Origin: Euclidia mi
Lineage: Eukaryota; Arthropoda; Insecta; Lepidoptera; Erebidae
Assembly (NCBI GenBank): GCA_944739405.2
Contig: OX123183.2
Location: 93,634,729 to 93,698,728 of the forward strand
Length of the DNA stretch: 64,000 bases
Direction: 5' to 3'
In this document: piece by piece, positions 22,346 to 32,185 of the stretch
Layout: each line of letters begins with the position of its first letter
Position numbering within the stretch: position 1 is the stretch's first letter
Position numbers and translations under genes: made by a program
Notes under the pieces: model-generated
The model's input: only the letters and a program-made list of their open reading frames with translations
Databases searched by the model: none
What the model was told of the DNA's origin: nothing

Positions 22346-23210
22346 GGGCCTCTTTCACCATCTCCGAGTAAAGCGTCGTTCAACTAATTAGCAATTAACG
22401 TGAACAACGAGTAAAAGTTACGAGTATATTTTGTCAATTTCACAAACGAAAATCAAGCTTCGAGTAACAATTCACTGGTTAAGTGAACTATGCGACTAAT
22501 CGTACGTTACATTCGTTCAATAAAACGTCAAGTCAATCGTCAAACGTCATTGAAAGCTGTTTGGTGATTGTCATTTGTGGTGTTTTTGCATCTAGTCTGG
22601 TTTGGAGAGCGTGTGCTTTTATTTAGTTACTGTAATTGATGATTTCTGAAATAAAAATTTTTATTAGGAAGATAGGTACTGGGCATCCATTTTACGGAGT
22701 AAAAACTATTAAACAGCCTTTAGAAACTCAGTAGGTACATTTTATATGTACTTATATTTTTATAGGTAGGGTAAAAATCACTTGAATAAACAAAATACCA
22801 CTCAACTTTGTGATTTAGACATTATTTTATGTTTTATCAAGTTAAGCACTTGGTTTAGAAACTTCATACTTGGAGAGACGAAATCTGACGGGAAAATCAG
22901 TTTCAACTAGGTCCGTAAACGTATTCGAGGTATATCTAACTGATGATCAATCAAGTCAAATACTTAAATCCATTGGCGATAATAAATTTTGAAAAAATAT
23001 GATTAAAAGAATGCACCGACTTACACAAAATGCCAACGGTCAACTTTTAATCGTAAGTATGCACGCTAATCGGTAGCCGTAGTGGCAAGTAAGTTTAATC
23101 GTACGATTAGTGCTACTCGGACGTCGTGAAATTGACACATGATGTTACTTGTGAGTATAATCAGTGAATAGCCTATTCGACACATTACTCGAGGGTGGTG
23201 AAAGAGGCCC
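22346..23210. mobile_element. PIF/Harbinger-like non-autonomous element with TAA target duplication
   Basis: Ends are inverted: GGGCCTCTTTCACCATC at 22346 and GGTGGTGAAAGAGGCCC ending at 23210. They are flanked on both sides by TAA (22343-22345 and 23211-23213), the 3-bp target site typical of PIF/Harbinger. CGAGTAA recurs inside both ends. The 865-bp interior has no transposase frame, so it would depend on an autonomous relative. The superfamily call is inference from target size and GGGCC ends. Confidence 0.75.
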
Positions 23211-23394
23211 TAAGTGTAACAAATGTTTAGTGCATAAGTATGTACCTGATAAATGTTCAAACATAAATAAGTGTATGCTAGGTGCTCTGATTTATTAGTA
23301 CAAAAGTGGACGATGAAACTTCCGTCTAGTCTATTTCAATTGAAGCTACGTTTACTAATATACTTATAATAAGGTTTATTTAGACTTTAGTAAC

Positions 23395-23442
23395 CACGAT
23401 AGCCTAGAGAAGAGACCAACAGACTGCTACGCTGAACATCTT
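23395..23442 (+). repeat. SINE family B head fragment
   Basis: CCACGATAGCCTAGAGAAGA and CAACAGACTGCTACGCTGAA match the head of the copy at 31890 (GTGATAGCCAAGCGGAGAGA, then GATAGACTGCTACGCAGA). Confidence 0.45.
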
Positions 23443-23552
23443 TTATAAACTACCAACCGGCTAAATTTTAGGCTCAAAATACAAACATAGATACAGTACC
23501 TGGAAGCCTGTATTCAACATGACCAAGATAAAAAAATGTTAGTACACAAACT

Positions 23553-23600
23553 TACAAAGTAGTTTAAATATTTGGTATTAAATATTTAAACTACTTTGTA
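23553..23600. repeat. Perfect hairpin, 21-bp arms, 6-nt loop
   Basis: 23553-23573 (TACAAAGTAGTTTAAATATT then T) and 23580-23600 are exact reverse complements around GGTATT. Confidence 0.95.
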
Positions 23601-24067
23601 CGAAGACAATACTAAGAAAAACGTGTTTGCACACCACTAAAATAATATTGTAACAATTTATGTTTATTTAGAGCAAGCCCATATAATATTAGTAACAATT
23701 GACGTGATAATTTGCGGCCGTATAAGTACATTATTAATTTATTATTCTATGGGGGTAACGAACCTCAAAGTAGTGAAGACTTTAGACGTGAGTGCCGGCT
23801 CTGCCTATAAGATAACCGTGTATGAATTGTCCCAGCATATTATATTATTCTTATTATATACTAAAATCGTCAATAAAGGATTATTAAAATACTACGTTGT
23901 TTTTCTGAAAAGCTTAATTTTTTTTTCCACATTCACACACCACTATCTAGTCCCAAACTAAGCTGAGCTTGTACTATGGTAGTAATTAAAATCTGTTTTG
24001 TAGTTTTTGCGTGAGAGGGAAACAAAGATACTCTCATTGTGTTCTAATTTTAGTGCCGCTTCATCAT

Positions 24068-24211
24068 TGAAGGTTGGCAGTCAGCTCCATAAACTGTTTC
24101 TCGTGCAGAGCGAGTCTGAACAGCTGTTTTACAGTGTTGATGCCTGTCCCTGAAACAACGATATCTTTCATCTGCCGATCCTTCGTTTCTCGGGTGGTTT
24201 GCCCATCATGA
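24068..24211 (-). pseudogene. Short coding-like fragment of unknown family
   Basis: I do not recognise this fragment. Between a stop just upstream and a double stop (TGATGA) at its end, the minus strand is open for about 48 codons: DGQTTRETKDRQMKDIVVSG, TGINTVKQLFRLALHEKQFM, ELTANLQ. Composition and codon use look more protein-like than the AT-rich neighbourhood, with balanced third positions and a helix-like Leu/Glu/Lys pattern. There are no plausible splice sites or ATG near the start. It could be the C-terminus of a transposon protein or an old processed copy, in the same orientation as the ABCG gene. Confidence 0.3.
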
Positions 24212-24694
24212 TGTTATTGGTTTTGGAAAATGGAATAATATTCTGTCAAATTGGGTTAGAATAATGCGCAAACCTCGAGCTCCAATAATCTTGGATGAAA
24301 CTGGAATAATGCTAGGACGATGACGATGATGATTGGTTCTAGGGAATGTGGACTTATTCTCACAAACGTTTTGAATATATGCGTAGTAGAACTTGTTATG
24401 CAGACCTACTCCTTTTTTTGATGTAATCAAGTTTTTCTTCGTATAGCTTGTTAAAATGTTGCCGTTATTATATTAAAGTGCAGTTGACACCGGCACTTTC
24501 GGTTTATAAATCTCGTGGCTCGGAGGGGTATCATACAAATGGTTGCAGCAGTTTCAAGTGATCGTGTAATCTGCGCAGTTGTTCTACACGAGTCTCTCGA
24601 TATTATGAATTATGATTTGTCATGAACTGTAGGTATAAATACTGGTATAATATGACATTTTTTTACTTTTGTACTATGGACTACATTTTATTTA

Positions 24695-24850
24695 TCTGTA
24701 TAAAATTCTTGCGTTACTCACTGACTGCGTTCATTAATTGGGCGCAAGAAACGAAAAGTGGCATGTACATATGTTCCTTAGGGACCATAGAGGTGTACTA
24801 AGAAGGGATTTCCCAAAATTCTGAGAAATATGAAATCTTGATCAAAGAAG
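24695..24850 (+). mobile_element. Helitron-like 5' fragment
   Basis: Begins A/TCTGTATAAAATTCTTGCGT, then GTTCCTTAGGGACCATAGAG, then GTGTACTAAGAAGGGATTTC. It parallels the copy at 26597-26803. The 3' hairpin and CTAG end are missing. Confidence 0.5.
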
Positions 24851-25344
24851 CTGAAGTTAGCCTGCATTTGCCGAAAGTTTTTGTGCGGTGGGGGACCGAA
24901 CCTACGCCATTCAGTACAGAATAAATTTATATCACGTTGCAATGTTTATTATCCATAAGGGATAATCGGCAAACTATGTACCCATACGATACCTCTCTAG
25001 CCAAGTCATCGCGAATACTACAGCGTAGAACTCTATCTAGCCAATCGCCTCTTTAAATACTATAGCGTAGTTTTAAGTCTGTGTCGATTATATACTTCGC
25101 GGAATTCCGTTATGTAATGTTATACATTCGCTCCACGTGGCGAGTATGTACACCTACGCTCTTTATGAAACTTTACACAAAGCATTACCCACTATTACGT
25201 CTCATCTCTGAATAGATTGCACAGGACATTGGTTTGTTGTACAATCAACGACACAAGTACTAAAATATTTCAAATGACATTTATGGATCAATATCTGCTA
25301 ATTTGTAGAAAAGCAGAATTATAGATACGACGTGGATTTGAACG

Positions 25345-25409
25345 ACCGAGCCTGGCTACAAGCGTCTTTGCATAGGCAAAGACGCTTGTAACGTCTAGGT
25401 GGGCTCGGT
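25345..25409. repeat. Two-part hairpin (15-bp inner and 8-bp outer arms)
   Basis: Inner arms 25357-25371 (TACAAGCGTCTTTGC) and 25376-25390 flank ATAG. Outer arms ACCGAGCC (25345-25352) and GGCTCGGT (25402-25409) extend the same fold. Confidence 0.9.
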
Positions 25410-25418
25410 ATACGCAAA

Positions 25419-26515
25419 ATTTCTAGTGTTAGTTTACCGGCGTTTCTGTCTTCGGTTCACAGCACGGAAGAGTTAACTAGGAAAATTTTATTACCTACAC
25501 TAGTTAACTCAGAGGTGTTGTGCAAAAGCGAAGCTATAAACGCCTGGAAAATGGTTTGTCCAAGCACTGATTTGCCTACCAACTTATTCTCCCAAAGACA
25601 GTGGGACGCGCCGCTATGTAACATAGTAAGAAAAAGTATTTTGGATACATCTCTTAATGTTACAGAGCGTGCTCGCTTGCTTGCCGTGGGAGAATGGGAA
25701 TCCGGTCTATGGCTTCAGGCACTACCATCGTTTAACACTGGAACCATGTTGGACGATGAGACGTTCCGTATTGCCACTTGTCTGCGTTTAGGTGCTCCGT
25801 GTGTTTCTCTGCATCGATGTCATTGTGGAGAAGACGTCGATAGCCTCGGACACCATGGGCTATCTTGCAGCAGAAGCGCTGGTAGAATTCCTCGTCATGC
25901 CTATCTTAATGACATAATCCTTCGTGCTCTTGTCGCGTCTGGCGTACCAGCTGTACTTGAACCAAATGGTTTGGTACGCGACGACGGTTAGAGACCTGAT
26001 GGTATGTCATTGTTGCCTTGGAAAATGGGTAGGCATTTGGTGTGGGACGCAACCTGCGTAGACACCCTCGCGCCATCACATGTTCCAAGCACGGGAGGCC
26101 ATGCTGGCGCTGCTGCTGCAACTGCGAAAACCCTCAAACGACGCAAATACAGTAATTTAGTAAGTAATTACGTGTTTGAGCCGTTTGGGGTGGAAACGCT
26201 AGGCTCAGGGGGTCTAAGCCCTTGTTCTCTATTCCGGGAAAATTCGCAACTGTTAATCGACGTCTCACGTGACCAGAAGGCTGGTTTATTCTTTGCTCAA
26301 AGGATCAGCATTGCCATCCAGCGTGGCAATGCTGCCAGCCTTCTGGGCACGTTACTCGATGACATTGATGCGGAGGCATTTTACGACGTCTTAACCTTGT
26401 AAATATTTTCACTTTTTAGATTTGTTTTATGTTTTTTGTATTAGATTAGGTTAGATTAGATTAGATTAAGCTTCAGTTACAAAATTATCTTTCGTTAATG
26501 TAACAAATTAAATTG
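25419..26515 (+). pseudogene. LINE-like element C-terminus with CCHC finger and PD-(D/E)XK-like motif, copy 1
   Basis: One frame runs from about 25419 (ISSVSLPAFLSSVH, no ATG) to the stop at 26400, broken by a TAG at 25989 where copy 2 has AAG (Lys). Landmarks: ERARLLAVGEWESGLWLQAL; FRIATCLRLGAPC; a CCHC finger HRCHCGEDVDSLGHHGLSC; then RIPRHAYLNDI, VPAVLEPNGLVRDDG; [stop]RPDGMSLLPW and LVWDATCVDT. An RPDG followed about 15 residues later by WDAT, after a CCHC finger, resembles the C-terminal restriction-like endonuclease of R2-type LINEs. The tail is AQRISIAIQRGNAASLLGTL. The 3' UTR contains TTAGATTAGGTTAGATTAGA. The reverse transcriptase is missing (5' truncation). The family is not named with certainty. 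Confidence 0.6.
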
Positions 26516-26596
26516 AATAAACAGAATTATAGATATAAGTTAACATTTAATGTAATGATGTGAAAAAATATTGGATTACCTACATTTTAATTATAA

Positions 26597-26803
26597 TCTT
26601 AATATATAAAATCCTTGCGTTACTGACTGACTGACTGACACGCTACAGCCGAAACTATTGGGCGCAGGAAGCTGAAATTTGGCATGTATGTTCCTTGAGG
26701 ACCGTAGGGGTGCACTAAGAAGGGATTTCCCGAAATTCCCACGGGATCGGCCAAAACGGGTAAATTAAAAAAAAATGCAGGCGTAGCTGCTGGCGTCCTC
26801 TAC
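26597..26803 (+). mobile_element. Short non-autonomous Helitron-like element
   Basis: Starts A/TCTTAATATATAAAATCC, then GCGTTACTGACTGACTGACT, GGCATGTATGTTCCTTGAGG and GTGCACTAAGAAGGGATTTC. A 3' hairpin-like GCAGGCGTAGCTGC precedes the end CTCTAC/T. The final CTAG is mutated to CTAC. Flanks are A on the left and T on the right, as for Helitron insertion. Confidence 0.6.
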
Positions 26804-28689
26804 TTTTTTTTATAAAAATCAATAAGAGTTTTGTGCCCTCGCGATTTGTATTCATTCTAAGATTGTATTACTGTATGATTGATCATCTCTGACAATGACC
26901 TATGGCAAATGTGGATTATTAAAAAAACGAACCGCGTTTTAATAATTTCGGCCCGTTATAATATACATTTTAGTTTGTATCAACTTACGTCACTGACTGT
27001 ACTCCGTTGTTTAGTTGCCGCAAGTTGTTTATTATCTCGAGTGTACCGATAATAGGATGTAATGCAATATCGACTGGTGTCACAGTACCTATGGAGTATT
27101 TTTGTATAATATGAAAATACATATACATATTCTGTAAATATCTAGACACAAAATATAATACTTAATTTTTGTATATTAGTCCAGTATAAATGCCACAGTA
27201 TATATGCCTGAGCGCTAGGTGCTCTCCGCTCTCTGTCTCGAAAAGGGTTGAGCGTACAGAAAAAGAGTTGAGACAAAAGTTGTGGCAATTTTTTTTATCT
27301 TCAATTTTTATAATAGGTGTTGAAGTGATTGGAACCATAGAAACGGAGATAATTGCAAAAAACCGATTTTCGTGACCATTGACCTAGAATAACTTACGAC
27401 GCAGACACGAGATAATATGAGACTTTTGAGACAACTTTTAGAACGCCTAAATGAAGCTGTATACGAGTTTCCAGCTTATTATCTCAAATTCCGAGGTGAA
27501 TCCCTAAAGTGACTGGACTAACTACAAAAAAGTACTTATAAATTAAATGACAAGTAGTATTGACTTTAATTATGTAGTTAGAAAAAGATTTTCGTCGTCA
27601 AAATCAAGGTCTAATCCTTATATCTAGTGAATTGACAGTTTTTTGTATACTGTAACATATTTATTGCGGACTATAGGAATGGTTTACCTCATTTGCTTGT
27701 ACTAGGTTTTGGCTGTCTTTGCTGTAGCTGTCTAACGTGAGTAGATTAAACCACTAAGAATTATTTGACGCAATGTCAAATAATTCATATATTCAATATA
27801 TTTTTGAATGCGCGTTACGCTTGAATAATGCATGATTGTTTCGTCTATACAATTCGACAATTGCGCCTTGTTAATAACCGGTGACGGATTATACATCTAT
27901 TTTGTTTCTTTGAATTCAACTTTTACTAACTAACTTTATTGCAAAGCCACGAAAAAAACAAATATCCTTTACCAAGGAGAGGTTAATTGCTAAAATTGTA
28001 ATGTAAGGTTAACTTTGAACGGACATACATGTTGCTTTAAATTCAATCACATCTTGCAAGTGGTTCTGTCTAAATGGCGGGCGGATGCCGCTAAGGCGTC
28101 ACCAGACAGTGATTACTTCCGAGACGTCAATCTTTATTTGTACTGTTTGAGTCGCCTCATAATCATGCCACTCCTGTTTTACGGCAATAGGATAAATAAC
28201 TACAAAGTTATGACACCAGCGTGCAGTATAGGCCTATCGCAAAGAGTAAAAAGACTACTTACGAGAACTTTTGACAAGCTTTTAATAGAACTAAATCATA
28301 TAAAAAGCCGCGCTAGGATAATTCCTTTAGCTTTATTAGCGCCATATATTTGAGGTAGGTTAATGATAGTTTTAGTACAAAGTTATTGCTATTATAGATC
28401 CTGAGATATTTCAGCTGTAGGTATAATCCAAATTAAAAATAATCTATAATTGAAACGCCTGAGAACGGATGTTTTTATAAACAAAAAATTATACCTAATT
28501 ATATTAAACAAAATATACTTAATTATATAAAAACGCCAGACTCTTAAAGCAGTTAAATTACCATATAAGTAGTAGTATTCAGTATATTTATAATGATGAC
28601 AAAAAGTGGAAGGTTAGTTAATAAATGTTGTTGTTTTCGATGTATGCAATGACTTAATGCCCGTACGAAGCTTCCTTCAATCTGGTTTT
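26804..28689. other. Unassigned intronic sequence
   Basis: An open frame at 28015-28353 (plus) was inspected and not accepted: there is no recognisable domain and no ATG context or splice sites that convince. No repeat family was identified. Confidence 0.35.
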
Positions 28690-28862
28690 AACCTGAAATC
28701 TATTAGAGCCCACTGCCTCGTTATTTAGCACATCGAGAGTTGTGAGTTCAATCGCCACACAAGATAACACTTTATGAAATTCACGAATTGTTGTTTCGAG
28801 TGGTCGTTCTTTATGTCCGTTGATTGTAGGTGTGTTAGACAGGGGCAGTTGACTGTAAAAAG
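28690..28862 (+). repeat. SINE family D
   Basis: CCACTGCCTCGTTATTTAGC and GAGAGTTGTGAGTTCAATCG form the tRNA-like head, followed by CACACAAGATAACACTTTAT, TTGTTGTTTCGAGTGGTCGT and TATGTCCGTTGATTGTAGG. This parallels the reverse complement of 22080-22275. The 99-codon frame on the opposite strand (28953-28654) overlaps it and is explained by it. Confidence 0.6.
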
Positions 28863-29966
28863 CGTGAATAGGAAATGAGTAGGAAAGTGCGTACGTGCTA
28901 GAGTGAGACGACAAATTTAGAGTTTTCTCCTGTGACTGATAGTTTTGTGGCATTTGGGCTGCACTATTTATAAAGTAAATGACGAAATGTGGATGTCAAA
29001 TCGAATATCGAATCCAAACGTTTAATTCTTTAAAAATATACGTGATGCTGAGCATGCATGCATGGACTGAATGTGAAGTACGTTGAACTTTATACTACAG
29101 CTGATTGTCACCTTACTACGAATCAATATTATTTGAATACTATTGAATTAGTTACGATAAGTTTATTTGTTAAATAATCTCGCTCAGTAATAACTATCGG
29201 CGGGAAACATACTTGATTCGGACTATCATATTAATATGTAATCGTTATTGTTTATAATTATGTGATAGGGGAATAATTACACGTTTTATGATGCAATTAT
29301 AGTGCATAAAATAATTATGTTGTGTGAAACGTTAACTTTATTAATACATTTACCTACTTAGATAATGTTGATCTTAACTTGTAATGTTAATCTAAAATGT
29401 AATATAATTGTACTCGTTGACATTAATGTGATAAATGCTATATGTATTACGAAATTATAGTTAGGCTAAGCCTATGCGGAGATGGAGGCAGCATGGCACA
29501 TCATAGGACTGCATAGAACAGCACACCGTTTTCGTACCTGCACGCGTGTTCCTTTATATGCTCATCTTAAAAACGTACTGCTTACATAAACTAGTCTGTG
29601 AATTCTGTTATGCTGTGCTGCTTACGCGGCTGTGACTCTTTATATGCTAAAGCTAACCGCTACTTATGACCATGAGTTCGTTGGTATTCGCAGCTTATTT
29701 TTCCTTGATATTAATTCATTATCTTCAGAGCAGACTCAAATCTTAATTGCAAAGTCCGATATCTTAATTGCGGATGAATGTATTTTGACCTACTTAATGT
29801 AATATTAAATAAACATTTTGACTGATAACATAATTATCTACCTTTACATTTTATTATTTAATGAAAGCCATACGTAATTCGTGAAGACAATAGCAATTTA
29901 ATTTCACATGGAGCCTGTTATGACTGGATAAAAATGTATGTGTATATATTAAATTGTCATATATAT
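28863..29966. other. AT-rich intronic sequence, nothing recognised
   Basis: At 29550-29650 TTTATATGCT recurs with CTGCTTAC on both sides, which may be a small decayed repeat. No gene signal. Confidence 0.35.
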
Positions 29967-30372
29967 TACGTGTGGTTGACGGCATAGAATACAAGTGTCA
30001 CCACCCCCTATCTTCCCGTGGGTGTCGTAAGAGGCGACTAAGGGATAACACGATGCAAATACCATCTTTGCGTAGAGACGGAAAACTCGACATCAAACCC
30101 TATACGACTGCCTCGTTGGTCTCGCGAGGTAAATGTGCGCGTGGGATCGGGAGGTCCCGGGTTCGATTCCTGGGTCGGGCAGTATTATTGGGTTTTTCTG
30201 TCACGAAATTCTCAGTAGCAGCACGGAGTCTGGAAATGTGCCCGGTACGGCAATAGGCTCGCCCCTTATTACGTGGGACTAAAGTATATCTGGCGAAAAG
30301 TGGGTGTAGAAATACACCTCTGCCTACCCCTTCGGGGATAAAAGGCGTGACGTTATGTGTATGTATGTATAT
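29967..30372 (+). repeat. SINE family A, composite long copy
   Basis: Three parts are visible: a leader (GTGTGGTTGACGGCATAGAA, then GTGTCACCACCCCCTATC) that also starts SINE C at 48063; a tRNA-like head (GCCTCGTTGGTCTCGCGAGG with B box GGTTCGATTCC at about 30160); and a 3' end CTCTGCCTACCCCTTCGGGG, AAAAGGCGTGACG, then TATGTGTATGTATGTAT. The copy at 59295-59712 is nearly identical over its full length. Others: 34553 (+), 49872 (+), 52115 (-). Confidence 0.85.
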
Positions 30373-30444
30373 TTTAATTAGCATTTAAATAGCATTTTAT
30401 TAATAATTATTATTATATAAGTATATACATATAATTATTATATA

Positions 30445-31737
30445 CGAGGGTCAAACTGAAAGTTCTTAGAACTGGCCACTTATAAACAATATAATAAAAA
30501 AAATATTCTAAAATTTGAAAATAGAACTCTTTGCCAATATTACTGAGTATATATTTCATTCATTTGTCATTTGTTTTACGATTTGGCGGCAAATTGAAAA
30601 TTGTCTGTGTCACGTCAACATGAATTTAACACGAGAAAATTTTCGTGCAATGATTTTTTATGACTTTCGATGTCATTTAAGTCAACAAGAAAGTTATGAT
30701 AGACTACGATTGGCCTTTCACGATGAAGCCCCATCTCGTGCGACTGTTTACAACTGGTTTAATGAGTTTAAACGTGGTCGCACTAATCTCACTGATGATG
30801 TACGTGAGGGATGGCCTTCTACGGCGACGACTGAAAATAACATCTGTGTTGTGCGGCGTATGATAGAGACTGACAAAAGAGTGACCTATCAGCAGATTCG
30901 GACAAGCTTAGGCATCGGTATGAGTCAAGTGCACAAAATCCTCCACGAACATTTAGCGGTCAGGAAGCTTTGCGCCCGGTGGATACCTCATAATTTGACT
31001 AAGGCTCAAAAACTGCATCGTGTGGATTGGTGCCGTAAAATGATTGAAAGATTTAACGGAGGTGACTCAAATGCTGTGTTCGACATACTAACAGGTGACG
31101 AAAGCTGGATTTACTGTTATGATCCTGAAACCAAAAGACAATCTGCTCAGTGGGTGTTTCCTTTCGAGGAGTTGCCAACTAAAGTGAAGAGAGATCGAAG
31201 TGCGGGAAAAAAAATGGTGGCCTCGTTCTTTGGAAGGATAGGTCATTTCGCAACAATTGTGTTAGAGGATCAAAAAACAGTTTCTGCAGAATGGTACACT
31301 ACCAATTGTTTGCCACTTGTCTTTGAAAAAGTTCGAGAGAAACGACCTCGCAGTAGGATCCTCCTTCACCACGACAACGCCTCGTCGCACACCGCCAAGC
31401 GAACGATCGACTATTTGGCGACATCAAACGTTGAATTACTGGGTCACCCGCCGTATAGCCCCGACCTCGCGCCTTGTGATTTTTATTTATTTCCAAAAAT
31501 TAAAGAAAAACTTAAAGGAAAGCGGTTTATGAATGCTGAAGAAGCGGTGGCTGCGTATCGCGATGCCATTGAAGAGACCCCTAAGGACGAGTGGGCAAAG
31601 TGCTTTTCCCAGTGGTTCCATCGCATGCAGCGGTGTATTGACGTCAATGGACAATATTTTGAAAAGATATAATAAAACTAATAACTGGCTAATGTAATCA
31701 GTTTTTGATTTTCTAAGAACTTTCAGTTTGGCCCTCG
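30445..31737 (+). mobile_element. Full-length mariner (Tc1/mariner) transposon
   Basis: The 1293-bp element is bounded by inverted repeats of about 27 bp beginning CGAGGGTCAAACTGAAAG on the left and, read from the right, CGAGGGCCAAACTGAAAG. One mismatch is visible in the 27. It is flanked on both sides by the TA target duplication (30443-30444, 31738-31739). It encloses one uninterrupted transposase gene. It lies in intron 1 of the ABCG gene, antisense to it, and 72 bp after a SINE A tail. Intact ends, target site and frame suggest a recent, possibly still mobilisable copy. Confidence 0.95.
30620..31672 (+). CDS. Mariner transposase, DD34D, apparently intact
   Basis: The enzyme cuts and pastes the element at TA sites. 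I choose ATG at 30620 (MNLTRENFRA), giving 350 residues, the usual mariner length; the frame is open 35 codons further upstream but that part is AT-rich leader. N-terminal helix-turn-helix parts are visible: residues about 5-50 (LSQQESYDRL, RATVYNWFNEFKRG) and about 75-120 (VTYQQIRTSLGIGMSQVHKI). The linker WIPHNLT is at 121-127, the mariner WVPHEL-type motif. Catalytic triad: D160 (TGDESWIY), D252 (LHHDNASSH) and D287 (YSPDLAPCDFYLF), with 34 residues between the last two, the mariner DD34D spacing. No stop, frameshift or missing key residue was seen. Activity is inferred, not shown. Confidence 0.95.
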   Translation: MNLTRENFRAMIFYDFRCHLSQQESYDRLRLAFHDEAPSRATVYNWFNEFKRGRTNLTDDVREGWPSTATTENNICVVRRMIETDKRVTYQQIRTSLGIGMSQVHKILHEHLAVRKLCARWIPHNLTKAQKLHRVDWCRKMIERFNGGDSNAVFDILTGDESWIYCYDPETKRQSAQWVFPFEELPTKVKRDRSAGKKMVASFFGRIGHFATIVLEDQKTVSAEWYTTNCLPLVFEKVREKRPRSRILLHHDNASSHTAKRTIDYLATSNVELLGHPPYSPDLAPCDFYLFPKIKEKLKGKRFMNAEEAVAAYRDAIEETPKDEWAKCFSQWFHRMQRCIDVNGQYFEKI

Positions 31738-31889
31738 TATCATCTGGTCCTGCGAGAATACCAGCGTTTCAGTTCATCTGCAACAATAGCTGACGCAGGT
31801 CCCAATTTGTACTCTACTCAATTTGTACTATACGTGTTTAGTTTTAAGGGTAATGGAGATACAAATAAAATATTTCTTTTCTTTTCAAA

Positions 31890-32185
31890 AAATAAGCAGT
31901 GATAGCCAAGCGGAGAGACTGATAGACTGCTACGCAGAGAGTCCCGATTTCAAATCCACGACGCTTGCCAATAATGTTTCGAAGCTATGTGCGTATTTAT
32001 TTTTAATGATCACTTGCTAAATTGTGAAGGAAAATATCGTGAAAAAAACCTGCATTTTTGTGAGCTCTCCATAATGTTCTCGAAAGTTTGGTGGACTATG
32101 GCTTTACCCTTTTCACAGCGAGAAAAGATCCGTGCCATGATAATATACCTACATACGGGGCTGATGATGATGACTTATTATGACT
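31890..32185 (+). repeat. SINE family B, near full length
   Basis: The head GTGATAGCCAAGCGGAGAGA, then CTGCTACGCAGAGAGTCCCG, then TTTCAAATCCACGACGC (degraded B box) leads to TTTTTGTGAGCTCTCCATAA, TGTTCTCGAAAGTTTGGTGG and the GGGGCTGATGATGATGAC tail. This is the same order as 13498-13825 on the other strand. It begins about 150 bp after the mariner. Confidence 0.7.

Noticed and set aside
26440..26470. Interstitial telomere array (TTAGG)n
   Set aside because: Mostly TTAGA, short, and at the same place in both LINE-like copies, so it belongs to the element.
28015..28353. 112-codon plus-strand open frame
   Set aside because: No recognisable domain, no supporting splice sites or ATG context, surroundings AT-rich intron.
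28654..28953. 99-codon minus-strand open frame as a gene
   Set aside because: It overlaps a SINE D copy read on the other strand (B box and body match 22080-22275), so the frame is a by-product.
30140..30190. True tRNA gene
   Set aside because: The tRNA-like stretch with B box GGTTCGATTCC is the head of a SINE with matching body and tail; the same holds at 34553, 49872, 52290 and 59480.
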